Source of the DNA: Cupriavidus consociatus
GTDB taxonomy: Bacteria; Pseudomonadota; Gammaproteobacteria; Burkholderiales; Burkholderiaceae
DNA: 64,000 nucleotides
Assembly (NCBI RefSeq): GCF_017814975.1
Contig: NZ_JAGIQA010000033.1
Coordinates: 1 to 64,000 of the forward strand
Direction of reading: 5' to 3'
Below, piece after piece: positions 46,242 through 58,351 of the stretch. Numbering within the stretch: the first letter of the stretch is position 1; each line of letters opens with the position of its first letter. The notes below the pieces were generated by a model that was given only the letters and a program-made list of their open reading frames with translations, did no database searches and was not told where the DNA came from. Both the position numbers and the translations under genes were made by a program.

Positions 46242-47668
46242 AATGCCCGACTCGTGTTTCGTCCGCGCTGACCGGACCCGCCTGAAGCAAATCCTGCTCA
46301 ACCTGCTGTCCAATGCGATCAAGTACAACCGGGACCAGGGAACGGTCGAGGTGCAAGTGCTGAGCGTGACCGACGATCGCGTCCGCGTCAGCGTGCGCGA
46401 CACCGGCGCAGGCCTGGCACCGGGACGGCTCGCACAACTGTTCCAGCCGTTCAACCGGCTCGGGCACAAGGGGGGCCCCGTGGAAGGCACGGGCATCGGC
46501 CTCGTCGTGGCAAAGCGGCTGGCCGAGCTGATGGGAGGCGCCATCGGGGCCGACAGTACAGTTGGCGTGGGCAGCGTATTCTGGGTCGACCTGCCCGCTG
46601 CACGCCCGCCGGAGATGGATCGTGAACGTGCAGAACCTGCGGAACCGGCCCAGGCGCAACCGCAGGCCCCCGCTTCGGTGCATTCCTTGCTGTATGTCGA
46701 AGACAACCCCGCCAACCTGAAGCTCGTCGAGCAGCTCATCGCGCGCCAGCCAGACGTGCAACTGCTGACTGCGATCAATGGAACCGTTGGCGTCGAGCTC
46801 GCGCGCGCCGCGCTGCCCGACGTCATCGTGATGGATATCCACCCCCGATATCAACGGCATCGAAGCGCTGAGACGTCTTCGCGAAGACGCGAAGACAGCC
46901 CGCATTCCCGTCATCGCCCTCAGTGCGAACGCCATGCCGCGCGACATCGAGAAGGGCATGGCTGCAGGATTCTTCCGCTATCTGACCAAGCCGATTCGTT
47001 GCAGCATGGAAAGGAGCTCGAGCAAACGGTGCGTGAACTGGAAGCGAGCCGGGAGACGATCGTTCGCCAGAGTAGCGAACTCAGACGCCTTTACGATCAG
47101 CTCGTCTGCGAACAACAGGTAACGGAGCGGCTGTTGCTCAACCTGCTCCCCGCCCCCATCGCCGAGCGTTTGAAGCTGCGCTCCGATCTCACGACCGCCG
47201 GTCCCCCGGAAGTCATCGCCGAAAAGTTCGAAGAAGTGTCGGTACTGTTTGCCGACCTCGTGCAATTCACCAGATTCTCTCCCACCCTGAGCCCCGAACG
47301 GCTTGTGGCAGTACTGAATGAGATATTTGCCGGCTTCGACGATATCGCAGACAGCCGGGGACTCGAGAAGATCAAGACAATTGGCGATTCCTATATGGCG
47401 GTCGCCGGTCTGCCCCGGCCTGTGGCCGATCATAGCGGGCGTGATCGGGCGAAGAAAATTCATATATGACCTGTGGGGTGATACCGTGAATATCGCCAGC
47501 CGGATGGAGTCGCAGGGCATTGCCGGCCGCGTTCAGGTGACGGCAGCTACTCGGAAGCGACTCGGTCCGCCGTTCGTGGTAGAGGAGCGCGGCCTGGTTG
47601 CAGCGAAGGGCATTGGTGACTTGCCCACCTGGCTCTTGGTTGGGAGAGCCACCGACGCGCCCAGATGA
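46242..47668 (+). pseudogene. Decayed hybrid histidine kinase fused to a class III nucleotide cyclase remnant
   Basis: Starts abruptly inside a kinase ATPase domain ([20 protein letters not shown], then [15 protein letters not shown] and [18 protein letters not shown]). A receiver domain follows ([18 protein letters not shown]) whose frame breaks near 46845 and continues as NAMPRDIEKGMAAGFFRYLTKP. From about 47015 the first frame resumes with a coiled coil and a cyclase catalytic domain (SVLFADLVQFTRFSPTLSPE, KIKTIGDSYMAVAG). An internal deletion with frameshift near 47430 leads to AGVIGRRKFIYDLWGDTVNI and a stop at 47668. It has no start, so it is not expected to be functional. Confidence 0.8.
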
Positions 47669-47742
47669 GGAGAGGCCGACGCATACGGCAGGCAGACAGC
47701 CGACAAGGGCCTTAAGGGCTGAACGCCGGCTGCAGCAGCCGC

Positions 47743-48702
47743 TCACGGCGTACCTTGCAAGGCCTGCGTGGCGGCATCGCGCAGGCAGGCCTTGAACAGG
47801 GTAACCGCCTGGGCCGGCACACGGCCGGAACAGGCGAAGCAGCCGATCTCGCCGAATCCCGGAAGTTCCGCCAGCGGCAGGATGGCCAGCATGCCCGCGT
47901 CCGCGAACTGCTGCGCCTCCGTGCGCGGCATCAGGCCGACCGTTTGCTGGTCGAGCATCAGCGCGACATTGGTCAGCACGGAAAGGGATTCGACCACGTT
48001 CGCCGGTGCGCCCAGCCCGGCTTCGAAGAAGAGCCGCTCGGCCGTCCGACGCAGGGAGGAATCCCGCGTCGGGAGAATCCACGGAAACGCCAGCATGTCC
48101 GCCAGGCTGGCGAAGTTGCGCGAAGCCAGAGGATGATGGGCGCCCCCGACCGCGCAAAGCTGCTCCGCATAGAGCGCCTCGGCTTCGAGTCCGGGCGACT
48201 TGCCCTGCCAGCCGCCGTCGTCGGGAATCCTTGCCACCACCAGGTCGAGGTCGCCCACGCTTAACGCGGGAAGCAACTGATCCATCTGGCCCACGCGCAA
48301 AGTGACGACCACCGCGGGCGCCCGCGCCTTGAGCAACTGGATCGCACGCGGCAGCAGCACCGCAGACGCCGAGATCAGCGTGCCGACCAGCACCTGTCCG
48401 GCGGCCCCCTCCTGGAAGGCGTTGACCTCGTCGGTCATATGGCGCAACTCCGCCAGCAGGGACTTCGACCGCCTCGCCACCAGCTCGCCGAGTTCCGTGG
48501 CGGTGACACCGCGGTTGCCCCGCACCAGCAGGGGCCCGCCGAAATGGCCCTCCAGCTCATGGACCACCTTGGTGACCGCTGGCTGCGTCAGGTTGAGTTC
48601 CTGAGCGGCGCGCAGGATTGAACCGCTGCGCAGCACCTGCTCGAAAATAATGATCTGGGCAAAGCGCAGTTTCCTGCCCAGGGAGTTCGCGTGATGTGCC
48701 AT
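47743..48702 (-). CDS. LysR-family regulator of the 3-hydroxyanthranilate operon
   Basis: 319 aa. The N-terminal helix-turn-helix (about 10-70: FEQVLRSGSILRAAQELNLT...QPAVTKVVHELE) resembles the GbpR/PcaQ/CatM-like branch that controls aromatic catabolism, and a co-inducer domain follows. It is divergent from the operon starting at 48866, so it probably activates it in response to a pathway intermediate such as 3-hydroxyanthranilate or a muconate. The 163-bp gap between them includes an AT-rich segment (48770-48830) suited to the operator and promoter. Confidence 0.88.
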   Translation of the reverse strand: MAHHANSLGRKLRFAQIIIFEQVLRSGSILRAAQELNLTQPAVTKVVHELEGHFGGPLLVRGNRGVTATELGELVARRSKSLLAELRHMTDEVNAFQEGAAGQVLVGTLISASAVLLPRAIQLLKARAPAVVVTLRVGQMDQLLPALSVGDLDLVVARIPDDGGWQGKSPGLEAEALYAEQLCAVGGAHHPLASRNFASLADMLAFPWILPTRDSSLRRTAERLFFEAGLGAPANVVESLSVLTNVALMLDQQTVGLMPRTEAQQFADAGMLAILPLAELPGFGEIGCFACSGRVPAQAVTLFKACLRDAATQALQGTP

Positions 48703-48865
48703 GGAGATGCGGGGGACAAGGGATAGGCCAGGCGCCGGATGATGCGGATGCCCGGCCCGCAGTCTTGCTATTCTAGTTAGTAATACACGACGACGAAACT
48801 TTCATTTTTCAGGAATACAACGGCTGCCTACACTGCGTCCCAGATCATCGCCCGGAGACTGCACC

Positions 48866-50329
48866 GTGTCGTCACGCCCCATCCTGTTTCGAAACTACGT
48901 CGATGGCCGCTTCGAGGAGGCGGCCAGAATCTTTCCCAATATCTCGCCGGTCGACGGCACCGTGATCGGCCAGGTCTGCGAGGCCGATGCCGGCCTGGTG
49001 GATCGCGCGGTCGGAGCCGCGCGCGCCGCCATGGAGGGCCCCTGGGGCAAGACCAGCGCCGCCGAGCGCGCCAGGCTGCTCCATGCAATTGCCGACGGCA
49101 TCGAGAGGCGCTTCGATGCCTTCGTGGCGGCGGAAGTCGCGGACACCGGCCGCCCGCAACACCAGGCGCGCGCGCTGGACATCCGCCGCGGCGTGCAGAA
49201 CTTCCGCACCTTTGCCGAACTGGCCGGCCAGGCCGGTGGCGAATACTTCGACATGCGCACGGCTGATGGCGATGTCTTCAGCTACACGGTACGCAAGCCC
49301 CATGGCGTGGTGGGGATCATCTCGCCATGGAACCTGCCGATGCTGCTGATGACCTGGAAGGTCGCGCCGGCACTGGCCTGCGGCAACGCGGTGGTGGTCA
49401 AGCCTTCCGAGGAGACGCCCGGCAGCGCCACGCTGCTGGCCGAGGTCATGCACGAAGCCGGCGTGCCGGCGGGCGCCTTCAACCTTGTGCACGGCTTCGG
49501 CGGCGGTTCGGCGGGTGAGTTCCTGTCGCGGCATCCGGGCATCGATGCCATCACCTTCACCGGCGAGTCCCGAACCGGCAGCACCATCATGAAGGCCGTG
49601 GCGGACGGCGTTAAGGAGGTGTCCTTCGAGCTGGGCGGGAAGAATGCGGCGGTGGTGTTCGCCGACTGCGACTTCGACAAGGCGGTAGCGGGCGTGATGC
49701 GCTCCAGCTTCACCAATACCGGGCAGGTCTGCCTGTGCTCGGAGCGCGTCTACGTGGAGCGTCCCATCTTTGAGCGCTTCGTGGCGGCGATGAAGGCGCG
49801 CGCCGAAGCGCTGCGCATCGACTATCCCGACGCCGACGGCGTGGAAATGGGCTCGCTGATCTCGCACGGCCATCGCGACAAGGTGCTGTCCTACTTTGCG
49901 CTGGCGCGCGAGGAAGGCGCCACCGTGGTCGCCGGCGGCGGCGTGCCGCATTTCGGCGACGCGCGCGACAACGGTGCCTATGTCCAGCCCACCATCTGGA
50001 CCGGTCTGCCCGATTCGGCGCGCTGCGTGCAGGAAGAGGTGTTCGGCCCGGTCTGCCATATCGCGCCGTTCGACAGTGACGATGAAGTGGTCGCGCGCGT
50101 CAACGATTCCCGTTACGGACTGGCGGCTTCGGTCTGGACCCGCGACCTGGCGCGCGCGCACCGCGTGACCCGGCAGTTCGACGTGGGCATCGTCTGGGTC
50201 AACACCTGGTTCCTGCGCGACCTGCGCACGCCCTTCGGCGGCACCCGACTGTCGGGCATCGGCCGCGAAGGCGGACGCCACTCTCTGGATTTCTACTCCT
50301 CCCTGACCACCATTTGCGTCAACCCCTGA
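48866..50329 (+). CDS. nbaE: 2-aminomuconate-6-semialdehyde / 2-hydroxymuconic semialdehyde dehydrogenase
   Basis: 487-aa NAD-dependent aldehyde dehydrogenase. It has [19 protein letters not shown], the Glu base in [16 protein letters not shown] and the nucleophilic Cys in [17 protein letters not shown]. Given the 3-hydroxyanthranilate dioxygenase and decarboxylase genes in the same operon, the substrate is most likely 2-aminomuconic semialdehyde (AmnC/NbaE role); meta-cleavage homologues act on 2-hydroxymuconic semialdehyde. The start is a GTG at 48866 preceded by CGGAGA. It opens the operon. Confidence 0.87.
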   Translation: MSSRPILFRNYVDGRFEEAARIFPNISPVDGTVIGQVCEADAGLVDRAVGAARAAMEGPWGKTSAAERARLLHAIADGIERRFDAFVAAEVADTGRPQHQARALDIRRGVQNFRTFAELAGQAGGEYFDMRTADGDVFSYTVRKPHGVVGIISPWNLPMLLMTWKVAPALACGNAVVVKPSEETPGSATLLAEVMHEAGVPAGAFNLVHGFGGGSAGEFLSRHPGIDAITFTGESRTGSTIMKAVADGVKEVSFELGGKNAAVVFADCDFDKAVAGVMRSSFTNTGQVCLCSERVYVERPIFERFVAAMKARAEALRIDYPDADGVEMGSLISHGHRDKVLSYFALAREEGATVVAGGGVPHFGDARDNGAYVQPTIWTGLPDSARCVQEEVFGPVCHIAPFDSDDEVVARVNDSRYGLAASVWTRDLARAHRVTRQFDVGIVWVNTWFLRDLRTPFGGTRLSGIGREGGRHSLDFYSSLTTICVNP

Positions 50330-50348
50330 GCCCGTCGCGAGAACCCGC

Positions 50349-51170
50349 ATGCTAAACCCAGAACTCATCAAGGCCGCGGACCAACTCTGGTCCGCCGCCG
50401 AGCATGGCCAACCCTGCCCGCCCGTGCGCGATGCCATTGCACAGGCCGCCGGCGCCGGCGCCGATCCGGTGGCGCTGGCCTACGCCATCCAGCAGCACAA
50501 CACCGAGCGCGCGCTCGATGCCGGGCGCCGCGTCGCCGGCCGCAAGATCGGCCTCACCTCCACTGTGGTGCAGCGCCAGCTGGGCGTGGACCAGCCGGAT
50601 TTCGGCATGCTCTTTGTCGACATGGCGCGCCAGGACGGCGAGGAGATCGATTGCGGCGACGTGCTGCAGCCCAAGGTCGAGGCGGAAATCGCCCTGGTCC
50701 TGGAGCGCGACCTGCCGCATGCCGTTCATACCGTTGCCGATGTGATCCGGGCCACCGCCTTTGCCCTGCCGGCGATCGAGATCGTCGGCAGCCGCATTGC
50801 CGGGTGGGATATCCGCCTGACCGACACCATCGCGGACAACGCCTCTTCCGGCCTGTTCGTGCTGGGCACGCGGCCGGTCAGCCTGCGTGACCTGGACCTG
50901 GTCAACTGCGGCATGAGCATGGAACTGGCCGGCGAACCGGTTTCGGTCGGCGCCGGCGCGGCCTGCCTTGGCAATCCGCTCAATGCCGCCGTCTGGCTGG
51001 CCAACACCATGAGCCGCGTCGGTGCGCCGCTCAGGGCCGGCGACATCATCCTGACCGGTGCCCTCGGCCCCATGGTGACGGTGCAGCCGGGCAACGTCTT
51101 TACCGTCCGCATCGAAGGACTGGGCGCCGTGACGGCGTCGTTCCAGGCCACCAGCAAAGGAGACGCCTGA
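50349..51170 (+). CDS. nbaH: 2-oxopent-4-enoate hydratase
   Basis: 273-aa member of the hydratase/decarboxylase (MhpD/DmpE) family that adds water to 2-hydroxypenta-2,4-dienoate to give 4-hydroxy-2-oxovalerate. Seen are [26 protein letters not shown], the metal-binding [16 protein letters not shown] and [21 protein letters not shown]. Its paralogue is the decarboxylase gene at 53165, with which it usually forms a complex. It starts 19 bp after the dehydrogenase and ends 1 bp before the next gene. Confidence 0.9.
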   Translation: MLNPELIKAADQLWSAAEHGQPCPPVRDAIAQAAGAGADPVALAYAIQQHNTERALDAGRRVAGRKIGLTSTVVQRQLGVDQPDFGMLFVDMARQDGEEIDCGDVLQPKVEAEIALVLERDLPHAVHTVADVIRATAFALPAIEIVGSRIAGWDIRLTDTIADNASSGLFVLGTRPVSLRDLDLVNCGMSMELAGEPVSVGAGAACLGNPLNAAVWLANTMSRVGAPLRAGDIILTGALGPMVTVQPGNVFTVRIEGLGAVTASFQATSKGDA

Positions 51171-51171
51171 C

Positions 51172-52119
51172 ATGAACCCCTGCAAAGTTGCCATCATCGG
51201 TTCCGGCAATATCGGCACCGACCTGATGATCAAGGTGCTGCGCCATGGCAAGCACGTCGAGATGGGCGCCATGGTCGGCATCGACCCCGCCTCCGAAGGC
51301 CTGGCACGCGCGGCGCGGCTCGGCGTGCCGGTGACGGCGCAAGGCATCGACGGCCTGCTGGCGATGCCGGGCTTCGGCGACATCCGCATCGCCTTCGATG
51401 CCACGTCCGCCGGCGCCCACGCCGGCCACAACGCAGCGCTGCAGGCGCACGGCGTGCGGGTCATCGACCTGACGCCGGCCGCCATCGGCCCGTACGTGGT
51501 GCCCAGCGTCAACGCCGGCGTGCATCTGGATGCGCCGAACATCAATATGGTCACCTGCGGCGGCCAGGCCACCATCCCGATGGTGGCGGCGGTGGCCAGT
51601 GTGACCACGGTCCACTACGCGGAAATCGTGGCGTCGATCGCCAGCAAGTCCGCCGGCCCCGGCACGCGCGCCAACATCGACGAGTTCACCGAGACCACCT
51701 CGCGCGCCATCGAGACCGTGGGCGGCGCCACCCGCGGCAAGGCCATCATCATCCTGAACCCGGCCGAGCCGCCGCTGATCATGCGTGACACGGTCTGCTG
51801 CCTGACCGACGAAGCCGACACCGGCGCGATCGAGGCCGCCGTGCAGGCGATGGTGGAACGCGTGCAGGGCTATGCGCCCGGCTACCGGCTCAAGCAGCGC
51901 GTGCAGTTCGACCGCATCGACGGCCCGGTGAACGTGCCGGGCCTCGGCCGGAAGACGGGGCTGAAGACCACCATCTTCCTGGAAGTGGAAGGCGCGGCGC
52001 ACTACCTGCCCGCCTATGCCGGCAACCTGGACATCATGACCAGTGCCGCGCTGGTTTGCGCCGAACGCGTGGCGGAATCGCTGGGCAGCGGCCTGACCGC
52101 ATCCACGGCGGCAGCCTGA
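51172..52119 (+). CDS. nbaJ: Acetaldehyde dehydrogenase (acylating)
   Basis: 315 aa. NAD-binding [19 protein letters not shown] at the N-terminus and the catalytic thiol in [13 protein letters not shown] (Cys129). It turns acetaldehyde, channelled from the aldolase, into acetyl-CoA. The DmpF-type enzyme is always paired with a DmpG-type aldolase, and that gene follows after 11 bp. Confidence 0.94.
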   Translation: MNPCKVAIIGSGNIGTDLMIKVLRHGKHVEMGAMVGIDPASEGLARAARLGVPVTAQGIDGLLAMPGFGDIRIAFDATSAGAHAGHNAALQAHGVRVIDLTPAAIGPYVVPSVNAGVHLDAPNINMVTCGGQATIPMVAAVASVTTVHYAEIVASIASKSAGPGTRANIDEFTETTSRAIETVGGATRGKAIIILNPAEPPLIMRDTVCCLTDEADTGAIEAAVQAMVERVQGYAPGYRLKQRVQFDRIDGPVNVPGLGRKTGLKTTIFLEVEGAAHYLPAYAGNLDIMTSAALVCAERVAESLGSGLTASTAAA

Positions 52120-52130
52120 GGAACCCGACC

Positions 52131-53168
52131 ATGACCAACAAGAACCTCTATATCTCCGACGTGACCCTGCGCGACGGCAGCCACGCCGTGCGCCACCAGT
52201 ATTCGGTGGCGCAGGTCCGCGCCATTGCACGCGCCCTTGACGAGGCCGGCGTCGATTCGATCGAAGTCGCACACGGCGATGGCCTGGCGGGTTCCAGCTT
52301 CAACTATGGCTTCGGTGCCCATGCCGACGTGGAATGGATTGCCGCCGTGGCCGAGACGGTGCAGCGCGCCCAGGTCGCCACCCTGCTGCTGCCGGGCATC
52401 GGCACCGTGCACGACCTGCGCGAAGCCCATGCAGCCGGCGCGCGCGTGGTCCGGGTGGCCACGCACTGCACCGAGGCCGACACCGCGCGCCAGCATGTCG
52501 AGACCGCACGCGCCATGGGCATGAATGTCGCCGGCTTCCTGATGATGAGCCACATGGCCTCCCCCGCCACGCTGGCGGAACAGGCGAAGCTGATGGAAAG
52601 CTACGGCGCCCATTGCGTCTATGTGGTGGATTCCGGCGGCGCCCTCACCATGGACGGCGTGCGCGACCGCTTCCGCGCCTTCAGGGATGCGCTGCGGCCC
52701 GAGACCGAAACCGGCATCCATGCCCACCACAACCTCAGCCTGGGTGTCGCCAACAGCATCGTCGCGGTCGAGGAAGGCTGTGACCGGATCGATGCCAGCC
52801 TCGCCGGCATGGGCGCCGGCGCCGGCAATGCGCCGCTCGAGGTCTTCATCGCCGCGGCCGAACGGCTGGGCTGGCATCATGGCTGCGACCTGTACCGCCT
52901 GATGGATGCCGCCGACGACATCGTGCGCCCGCTGCAGGACCGCCCGGTCCGCGTCGACCGCGAAACGCTGGCGCTGGGCTACGCCGGGGTGTACTCGAGC
53001 TTCCTGCGTCACGCGGAAAGCGCGGCCGCCAAATACCAGCTCAAGACCGCGGACATCCTGGTCGAGCTGGGCCGGCGCCGCATGGTTGGAGGCCAGGAAG
53101 ACATGATCGTCGACGTGGCGCTCGACCTGCTGCAGGCCGGCACCGGCAAGCGCAAGGAGGCAGCATGA
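52131..53168 (+). CDS. nbaI: 4-hydroxy-2-oxovalerate aldolase
   Basis: 345-aa class II aldolase of the DmpG/HMG-CoA-lyase-like family. It splits 4-hydroxy-2-oxovalerate into pyruvate and acetaldehyde. The N-terminal [16 protein letters not shown] carries the Arg-Asp pair and metal ligand; [15 protein letters not shown] supplies the His ligands. ATG 52131 gives the family N-terminus. It overlaps the next gene by 4 bp (ATGA), and it forms a channelling complex with the acetaldehyde dehydrogenase encoded upstream. Confidence 0.94.
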   Translation: MTNKNLYISDVTLRDGSHAVRHQYSVAQVRAIARALDEAGVDSIEVAHGDGLAGSSFNYGFGAHADVEWIAAVAETVQRAQVATLLLPGIGTVHDLREAHAAGARVVRVATHCTEADTARQHVETARAMGMNVAGFLMMSHMASPATLAEQAKLMESYGAHCVYVVDSGGALTMDGVRDRFRAFRDALRPETETGIHAHHNLSLGVANSIVAVEEGCDRIDASLAGMGAGAGNAPLEVFIAAAERLGWHHGCDLYRLMDAADDIVRPLQDRPVRVDRETLALGYAGVYSSFLRHAESAAAKYQLKTADILVELGRRRMVGGQEDMIVDVALDLLQAGTGKRKEAA

Positions 53169-53932
53169 TCAGCCGTAACGCATTCATCGCAGCCGCTCTG
53201 GACGACGCCGCACGCGGCGCCGAGGCGGTTGCGCAATTCAGTGCCACCACGCCGTTCTCGATCGAGCAGGCCTACGCCATCCAGACCATGTCGATCGAGC
53301 ACCGCCGCCAGCGCGGGGAGCGGCGCATCGGCATCAAGCTGGGTTTCACCAGCCGCGCCAAGATGGTCCAGATGGGCGTGGACAGCCTTATATGGGGCTG
53401 GCTGACCGATGCCATGGTGGAGGAAGACGGCGGCCGCGTGCTGCTGGACAACTACATCCACCCCCGCGCCGAGCCGGAAATCTGCTTCCTGACCCGGCGC
53501 GACATCGACCGGCCGCTGACCTTGCTGGAGGCTGCCGACTACCTGGAGGCCGTGGCGCCCGCAATCGAGATCATCGATTCGCGCTACCGCGACTTCCGCT
53601 TCACACTCGAGGATGTGGTTGCCGACAATTGCTCGTCGGCCGGACTCGTGGTGGGCCCATGGTCGCGCCAGTTCGACGCGCTGGCCAATCTCGGCGTCGT
53701 GCTGCGCATCGATGGCCGCGTCGTACAGACCGGCTCGACCGCCGCGATCCTGGGGCATCCGCTGCGCAGCCTGGTGCAGGCTTCGCAAGTGCTGTCCCAG
53801 GCCGGTACCGTGCTCCCGGCCGGCAGCCTGGTCATGGCCGGCGCGGCCACCGCTGCCGAAGCCCTGGCCCGTGGCAATCATGTCTGCGCGACGATGGGCG
53901 CGCTGGGCAGTGCCGCTTTCCACGTGGTGTGA
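53165..53932 (+). CDS. nbaG: 4-oxalocrotonate decarboxylase
   Basis: 255-aa Mg-dependent decarboxylase (DmpH/NbaG) converting 4-oxalocrotonate to 2-hydroxypenta-2,4-dienoate. The segments [42 protein letters not shown] and [21 protein letters not shown] parallel those of the hydratase at 50349. The gene overlaps the aldolase stop by 4 bp. In the nba scheme it is followed directly by the deaminase; here two unrelated genes come between. Confidence 0.92.
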   Translation: MISRNAFIAAALDDAARGAEAVAQFSATTPFSIEQAYAIQTMSIEHRRQRGERRIGIKLGFTSRAKMVQMGVDSLIWGWLTDAMVEEDGGRVLLDNYIHPRAEPEICFLTRRDIDRPLTLLEAADYLEAVAPAIEIIDSRYRDFRFTLEDVVADNCSSAGLVVGPWSRQFDALANLGVVLRIDGRVVQTGSTAAILGHPLRSLVQASQVLSQAGTVLPAGSLVMAGAATAAEALARGNHVCATMGALGSAAFHVV

Positions 53933-53984
53933 ATACGACCGGCCGGGTGGCGTCAGCCGTCGGGCCGATCAGGAGGAGACCCTC

Positions 53985-54965
53985 ATGTTTTGGAACCATC
54001 TTCGCAACGCCTGCATTGCTGCCTTGACCCTGGCCGCGCCTGGCCAGGCCGCGCACGCAGGCAGCTATCCTGAGCGGCCGGTCGCGCTGATCGTCCCGGG
54101 TCCGGCAGGCGGCACGCCCGATGCGGTGGCCAGGCTGATCGGCGAGTCGCTGCGCGCACGGCTCGGGCAACAGGTCGTGGTCGACAACCGCGCCGGCGCC
54201 AACGGCTTCATCGGCGTACAGGCCGCAGCCCGCGCCCAGCCGGATGGCTACACCTTGCTGATGGGATTCGCCCAGACCATGGCGCTGAACCCCGCTACCT
54301 TCAAGCGCATTCCCTATGATCCGCTGCGCGACTTTGCGCCGGTCGCCCGCCTGGTCGAGTTCGAACTGGTGCTGGCCGTGCCCGCCTCGCTGCCGGTAAA
54401 GACTGTTGCTGACCTGGTCGGTTGGCTCAGGACGAACAAGGGCAAGGCCGCCTTCGGCTCCTTCGGTTCCGGCTCGCCATCGCAGTTTGCCGGTGAAATG
54501 TTCGCAAGGAGCAGCGGAACGGATGCGCAGCATGTGGCATACAAGGGTTCGGCCCCGCTGGTGACCGATCTGGTTGGCGGGCAAGTGCAGTATAGCTTCG
54601 TAGTCCTGCAGGTCGCCCAGCAACTGGCCAGGGCCGGCAAAGTCAGGCTGCTTGCCGTGACAGGCAGTGCGCGCCAGGCCGCCGCGCCGGAGCTTCCGAC
54701 CATGGCCGAGGCCGGCTATGGCGACGTCGTGGCGACAGGCTGGTATGGCATCTATGCGCCCAAGGGCACGCCCGAAGCCATCCTCCAGCGACTCGAGCAT
54801 GAGATCGGAGTGGTGATGGAGCGTCCGGACCTGCAGCGCCGGCTCGCCGAGCAAGGCGTACGGCCCGCCTTTTCCGGCCGCGCCGCCTTCCAGGCATACG
54901 CCCAGTCTGAAATCGACCGCTGGCGTGCCATCGTGCAGAAGACCGGCTTCACTGCGCAGGACTGA
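53985..54965 (+). CDS. Bug/TctC-family periplasmic binding protein
   Basis: 326 aa. Signal peptide about 1-27 (LAAPGQAAHAG), then YPERPVALIVPGPAGGTPDAVAR, VVDNRAGANGFIGVQAAARA and PDGYTLLMG, the classic Bug signatures. Bug proteins bind small carboxylates, aromatic acids or nicotinate-like compounds for tripartite tricarboxylate transporters. No TctA/TctB membrane genes are in the window, which is usual for the many orphan Bug proteins of this group. AGGAGGAGA precedes the start. Its place inside the catabolic operon suggests that it delivers the substrate. Confidence 0.9.
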   Translation: MFWNHLRNACIAALTLAAPGQAAHAGSYPERPVALIVPGPAGGTPDAVARLIGESLRARLGQQVVVDNRAGANGFIGVQAAARAQPDGYTLLMGFAQTMALNPATFKRIPYDPLRDFAPVARLVEFELVLAVPASLPVKTVADLVGWLRTNKGKAAFGSFGSGSPSQFAGEMFARSSGTDAQHVAYKGSAPLVTDLVGGQVQYSFVVLQVAQQLARAGKVRLLAVTGSARQAAAPELPTMAEAGYGDVVATGWYGIYAPKGTPEAILQRLEHEIGVVMERPDLQRRLAEQGVRPAFSGRAAFQAYAQSEIDRWRAIVQKTGFTAQD

Positions 54966-54973
54966 CAGCATCC

Positions 54974-56326
54974 ATGAACGCCATCATGAACGCCACCATG
55001 AACGCCATGAATTCCAAGCGCTCGCCGGCGCCTGGCCGGCCGAATCTCGTCTTCATCCTTGCGGATGACCTTGGCTATGCCGATCTGGGCTGCTACGGCG
55101 GCCGCGCGCCGGTCTCGCCCAACCTGGACCGGCTGGCGGCCGAGGGCGTGCGCTTCACCGATGCCTACGCCAATTCCCCGGTCTGCTCGCCCAGCCGCTT
55201 TGCGCTGATGACGGGCCGCTACCAGTACCGGCTGCGCGGCGGCGCCGAGGAGCCGATGACGGGGCGCGCGCGCGGGCAATCCCATCTGGGCCTGCCTCCC
55301 GGGCACCCGACCCTGCCCTCGCTGCTGCGCGAACATGGTTACCGCACCGCGCTGATCGGCAAGTGGCACCTGGGCTTCCCACCGCACTTCGGCCCGCTCA
55401 AGAGCGGCTATGACGAGTTCTTCGGCCCGCTCGGCGGTGGCGTGGACTATTTCACCCACTGCGACCGCGGCGGCACGCACGACCTCTACGAGAACGAGCG
55501 CGAAGTCGAGCGCAGCGGCTACCTGACCGACATCCTCAGCGAGCGCGCGGCTGACTGGCTGCAGGCGGTGCCGCCGGACGCGCCCTTCATGCTGAGCGTG
55601 CACTACACCGCCCCGCACTGGCCCTGGGAAACCCGCTTTGACCAGGCGGAGTCCGAGCGCATCCGGGCGGCGATCCAGCATACCGACGGCGGCTCGGTCG
55701 AAACCTACCAGGCCATGATCCGCCAGATGGACGAAGGCATTGGCCGCATTCTCGATGTCCTGGCCAACAGGGGCCTGGCGGAAAATACTTTGGTGGTCTT
55801 CACCAGCGACAACGGCGGCGAGCGCTTCTCCGACACCTGGCCGCTGTCGGGCAAGAAGATGGATCTGCTCGAAGGCGGCATCCGGGTGCCGCTGATCGCC
55901 CGCTGGCCGGCGGTGATCCCCGCCGGTGGCACCACCCCGCAGGTCGCCATGACCATGGACTGGTGCCCCACCATGCTCGATGCCGCGGGAATTCTCCCTG
56001 CACACATGCACCAGCCCGACGGCATCTCGCTACTGCCATGCCTGTCCGATCCCGCCCAGGCCAGCCCGCGCACGGTCTACTGGCGCATGAAGTACCGCGC
56101 CCAGCAGGCAGTGCGCCACGGCAGCTGGAAGTTCCTCGCGGTGGACGGCAACGAGTACCTGTTCGACCTGTCCCGTGATTCGCGCGAACGCGCCAACCTG
56201 GCCAGGCGCGAGCCCGCCATGCTGGACACCCTGCGCAATTGCTACCGGGACTGGGCCCAAGGCATGCCGGAGATTCCCGAGCAGGCCGGCGTAGAACTGG
56301 TCTACACCCATAAAGACATGCCGTGA
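54974..56326 (+). CDS. Type I (formylglycine) sulfatase
   Basis: 450 aa. The sulfatase signature [12 protein letters not shown] lies at residues 71-82, and Cys71 would be converted to formylglycine. The N-terminal metal site [19 protein letters not shown] and the later [10 protein letters not shown] and GKWHLG segments complete the active site. No signal peptide, so the enzyme is probably cytoplasmic. The first 13 codons repeat ATGAACGCC three times, leaving the exact start (54974, 54986 or 54998) open. It begins 8 bp after the Bug gene and 26 bp before the deaminase gene, well inside the 3-hydroxyanthranilate operon. Confidence 0.88.
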   Translation: MNAIMNATMNAMNSKRSPAPGRPNLVFILADDLGYADLGCYGGRAPVSPNLDRLAAEGVRFTDAYANSPVCSPSRFALMTGRYQYRLRGGAEEPMTGRARGQSHLGLPPGHPTLPSLLREHGYRTALIGKWHLGFPPHFGPLKSGYDEFFGPLGGGVDYFTHCDRGGTHDLYENEREVERSGYLTDILSERAADWLQAVPPDAPFMLSVHYTAPHWPWETRFDQAESERIRAAIQHTDGGSVETYQAMIRQMDEGIGRILDVLANRGLAENTLVVFTSDNGGERFSDTWPLSGKKMDLLEGGIRVPLIARWPAVIPAGGTTPQVAMTMDWCPTMLDAAGILPAHMHQPDGISLLPCLSDPAQASPRTVYWRMKYRAQQAVRHGSWKFLAVDGNEYLFDLSRDSRERANLARREPAMLDTLRNCYRDWAQGMPEIPEQAGVELVYTHKDMP

Positions 56327-56352
56327 CAGACGGCGAGCCAAGGAGAACAAAC

Positions 56353-57323
<971 letters not shown>

Positions 57324-57349
57324 CGCGCTACCACACCGCTTCAACCATC

Positions 57350-58351
57350 ATGAAGAAGATTGATATGCACGCCCACTTCTTTCCGCGCATCACGCGGGAA
57401 GAAGCCGCCGCGCTGGACGCGGACAATGCGCCCTGGCTCGCCATCGAAGCCGATGGCGAATCCGGCCACATCATGGTGGGCGACCAGCGCTTCCGGCCGG
57501 TCTATCGCGCGCTGTGGGATCCCGCCCTGCGCATCGAGGAAATGGACCGCAACGAACTGGACATCCAGATCGTCTGCGCCACGCCCATCATGTTCGGCTA
57601 CCGCTACGAAGCCGGCGCCACGGCCGCATGGGCGCAGCGGATGAATGACCTCGCCCTCGAGCATTGCGCCTACCGCCCCGATCGCCTGAAGGCGCTGGCG
57701 CAGGTGCCGCTGCAGGACCTGGACCTGGCCTGCCGCGAGGCGACGCGCGCCAGGGCCGCCGGCCATGTCGGGGTGCAGATCGGCAACCATCTGGGCCCAC
57801 ACGACCTGGATGACCGGCGCCTGGTCGATTTCCTGGTGCACTGCGCGAACGACGACATTCCGGTACTGGTTCATCCGTGGGACATGATGACCGACGGCCG
57901 CATGAAGAAGTGGATGTTGCCGTGGCTGGTGTCGATGCCCGCGGAAACACAGCTCGGCATTCTTTCGCTGATCCTGTCCGGGGCCTTCGAGCGCATTCCC
58001 GAGACACTCAGGCTCTGCTTTGCCCATGGCGGCGGCGGCTTCGCCTTCCTGCTGGGCCGGGCGGAAAACGCCTGGCATTGCCGCGATATCGTTCGCCAGG
58101 ACTGCCCGCATCCGCCGTCCCATTACCTGAAGCGCTTCTTCGTCGACAGCGCCGTGTTCGACGACCGCGCGCTGCGGCTGCTGGTCGAGGTCATGGGCGC
58201 CGACAGGGTGATGCTGGGCTCGGACTACCCGTTCCCGCTGGGCGAGCAGCAGATCGGCAAGCTCGTCGCCGACAGCCGCTGGCTCGAGGACAAGACCCGG
58301 ACACAGATCATGGCGGCCAATGCCGCGCGATTCTTCGGCCTGGCAGATTGA
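57350..58351 (+). CDS. nbaD: 2-amino-3-carboxymuconate-6-semialdehyde decarboxylase (ACMSD)
   Basis: 333-aa amidohydrolase-fold decarboxylase yielding 2-aminomuconic semialdehyde. The HxH metal motif is in IDMHAHFFP (His7, His9); further Zn ligands are in [17 protein letters not shown] and the Asp of MLGSDYPFP. Length and the N-terminal [12 protein letters not shown] fit ACMSD. ATG 57350 is best supported although no strong ribosome site precedes it. It is the last gene of the operon; about 420 bp without a gene follow. Confidence 0.92.
   Translation: MKKIDMHAHFFPRITREEAAALDADNAPWLAIEADGESGHIMVGDQRFRPVYRALWDPALRIEEMDRNELDIQIVCATPIMFGYRYEAGATAAWAQRMNDLALEHCAYRPDRLKALAQVPLQDLDLACREATRARAAGHVGVQIGNHLGPHDLDDRRLVDFLVHCANDDIPVLVHPWDMMTDGRMKKWMLPWLVSMPAETQLGILSLILSGAFERIPETLRLCFAHGGGGFAFLLGRAENAWHCRDIVRQDCPHPPSHYLKRFFVDSAVFDDRALRLLVEVMGADRVMLGSDYPFPLGEQQIGKLVADSRWLEDKTRTQIMAANAARFFGLAD

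Noticed and set aside
45883-47469. One intact 528-aa signalling protein on the plus strand
   Set aside because: The frame starts inside antisense amine-oxidase sequence, the receiver is frameshifted and the cyclase is truncated; it is a run of remnants.
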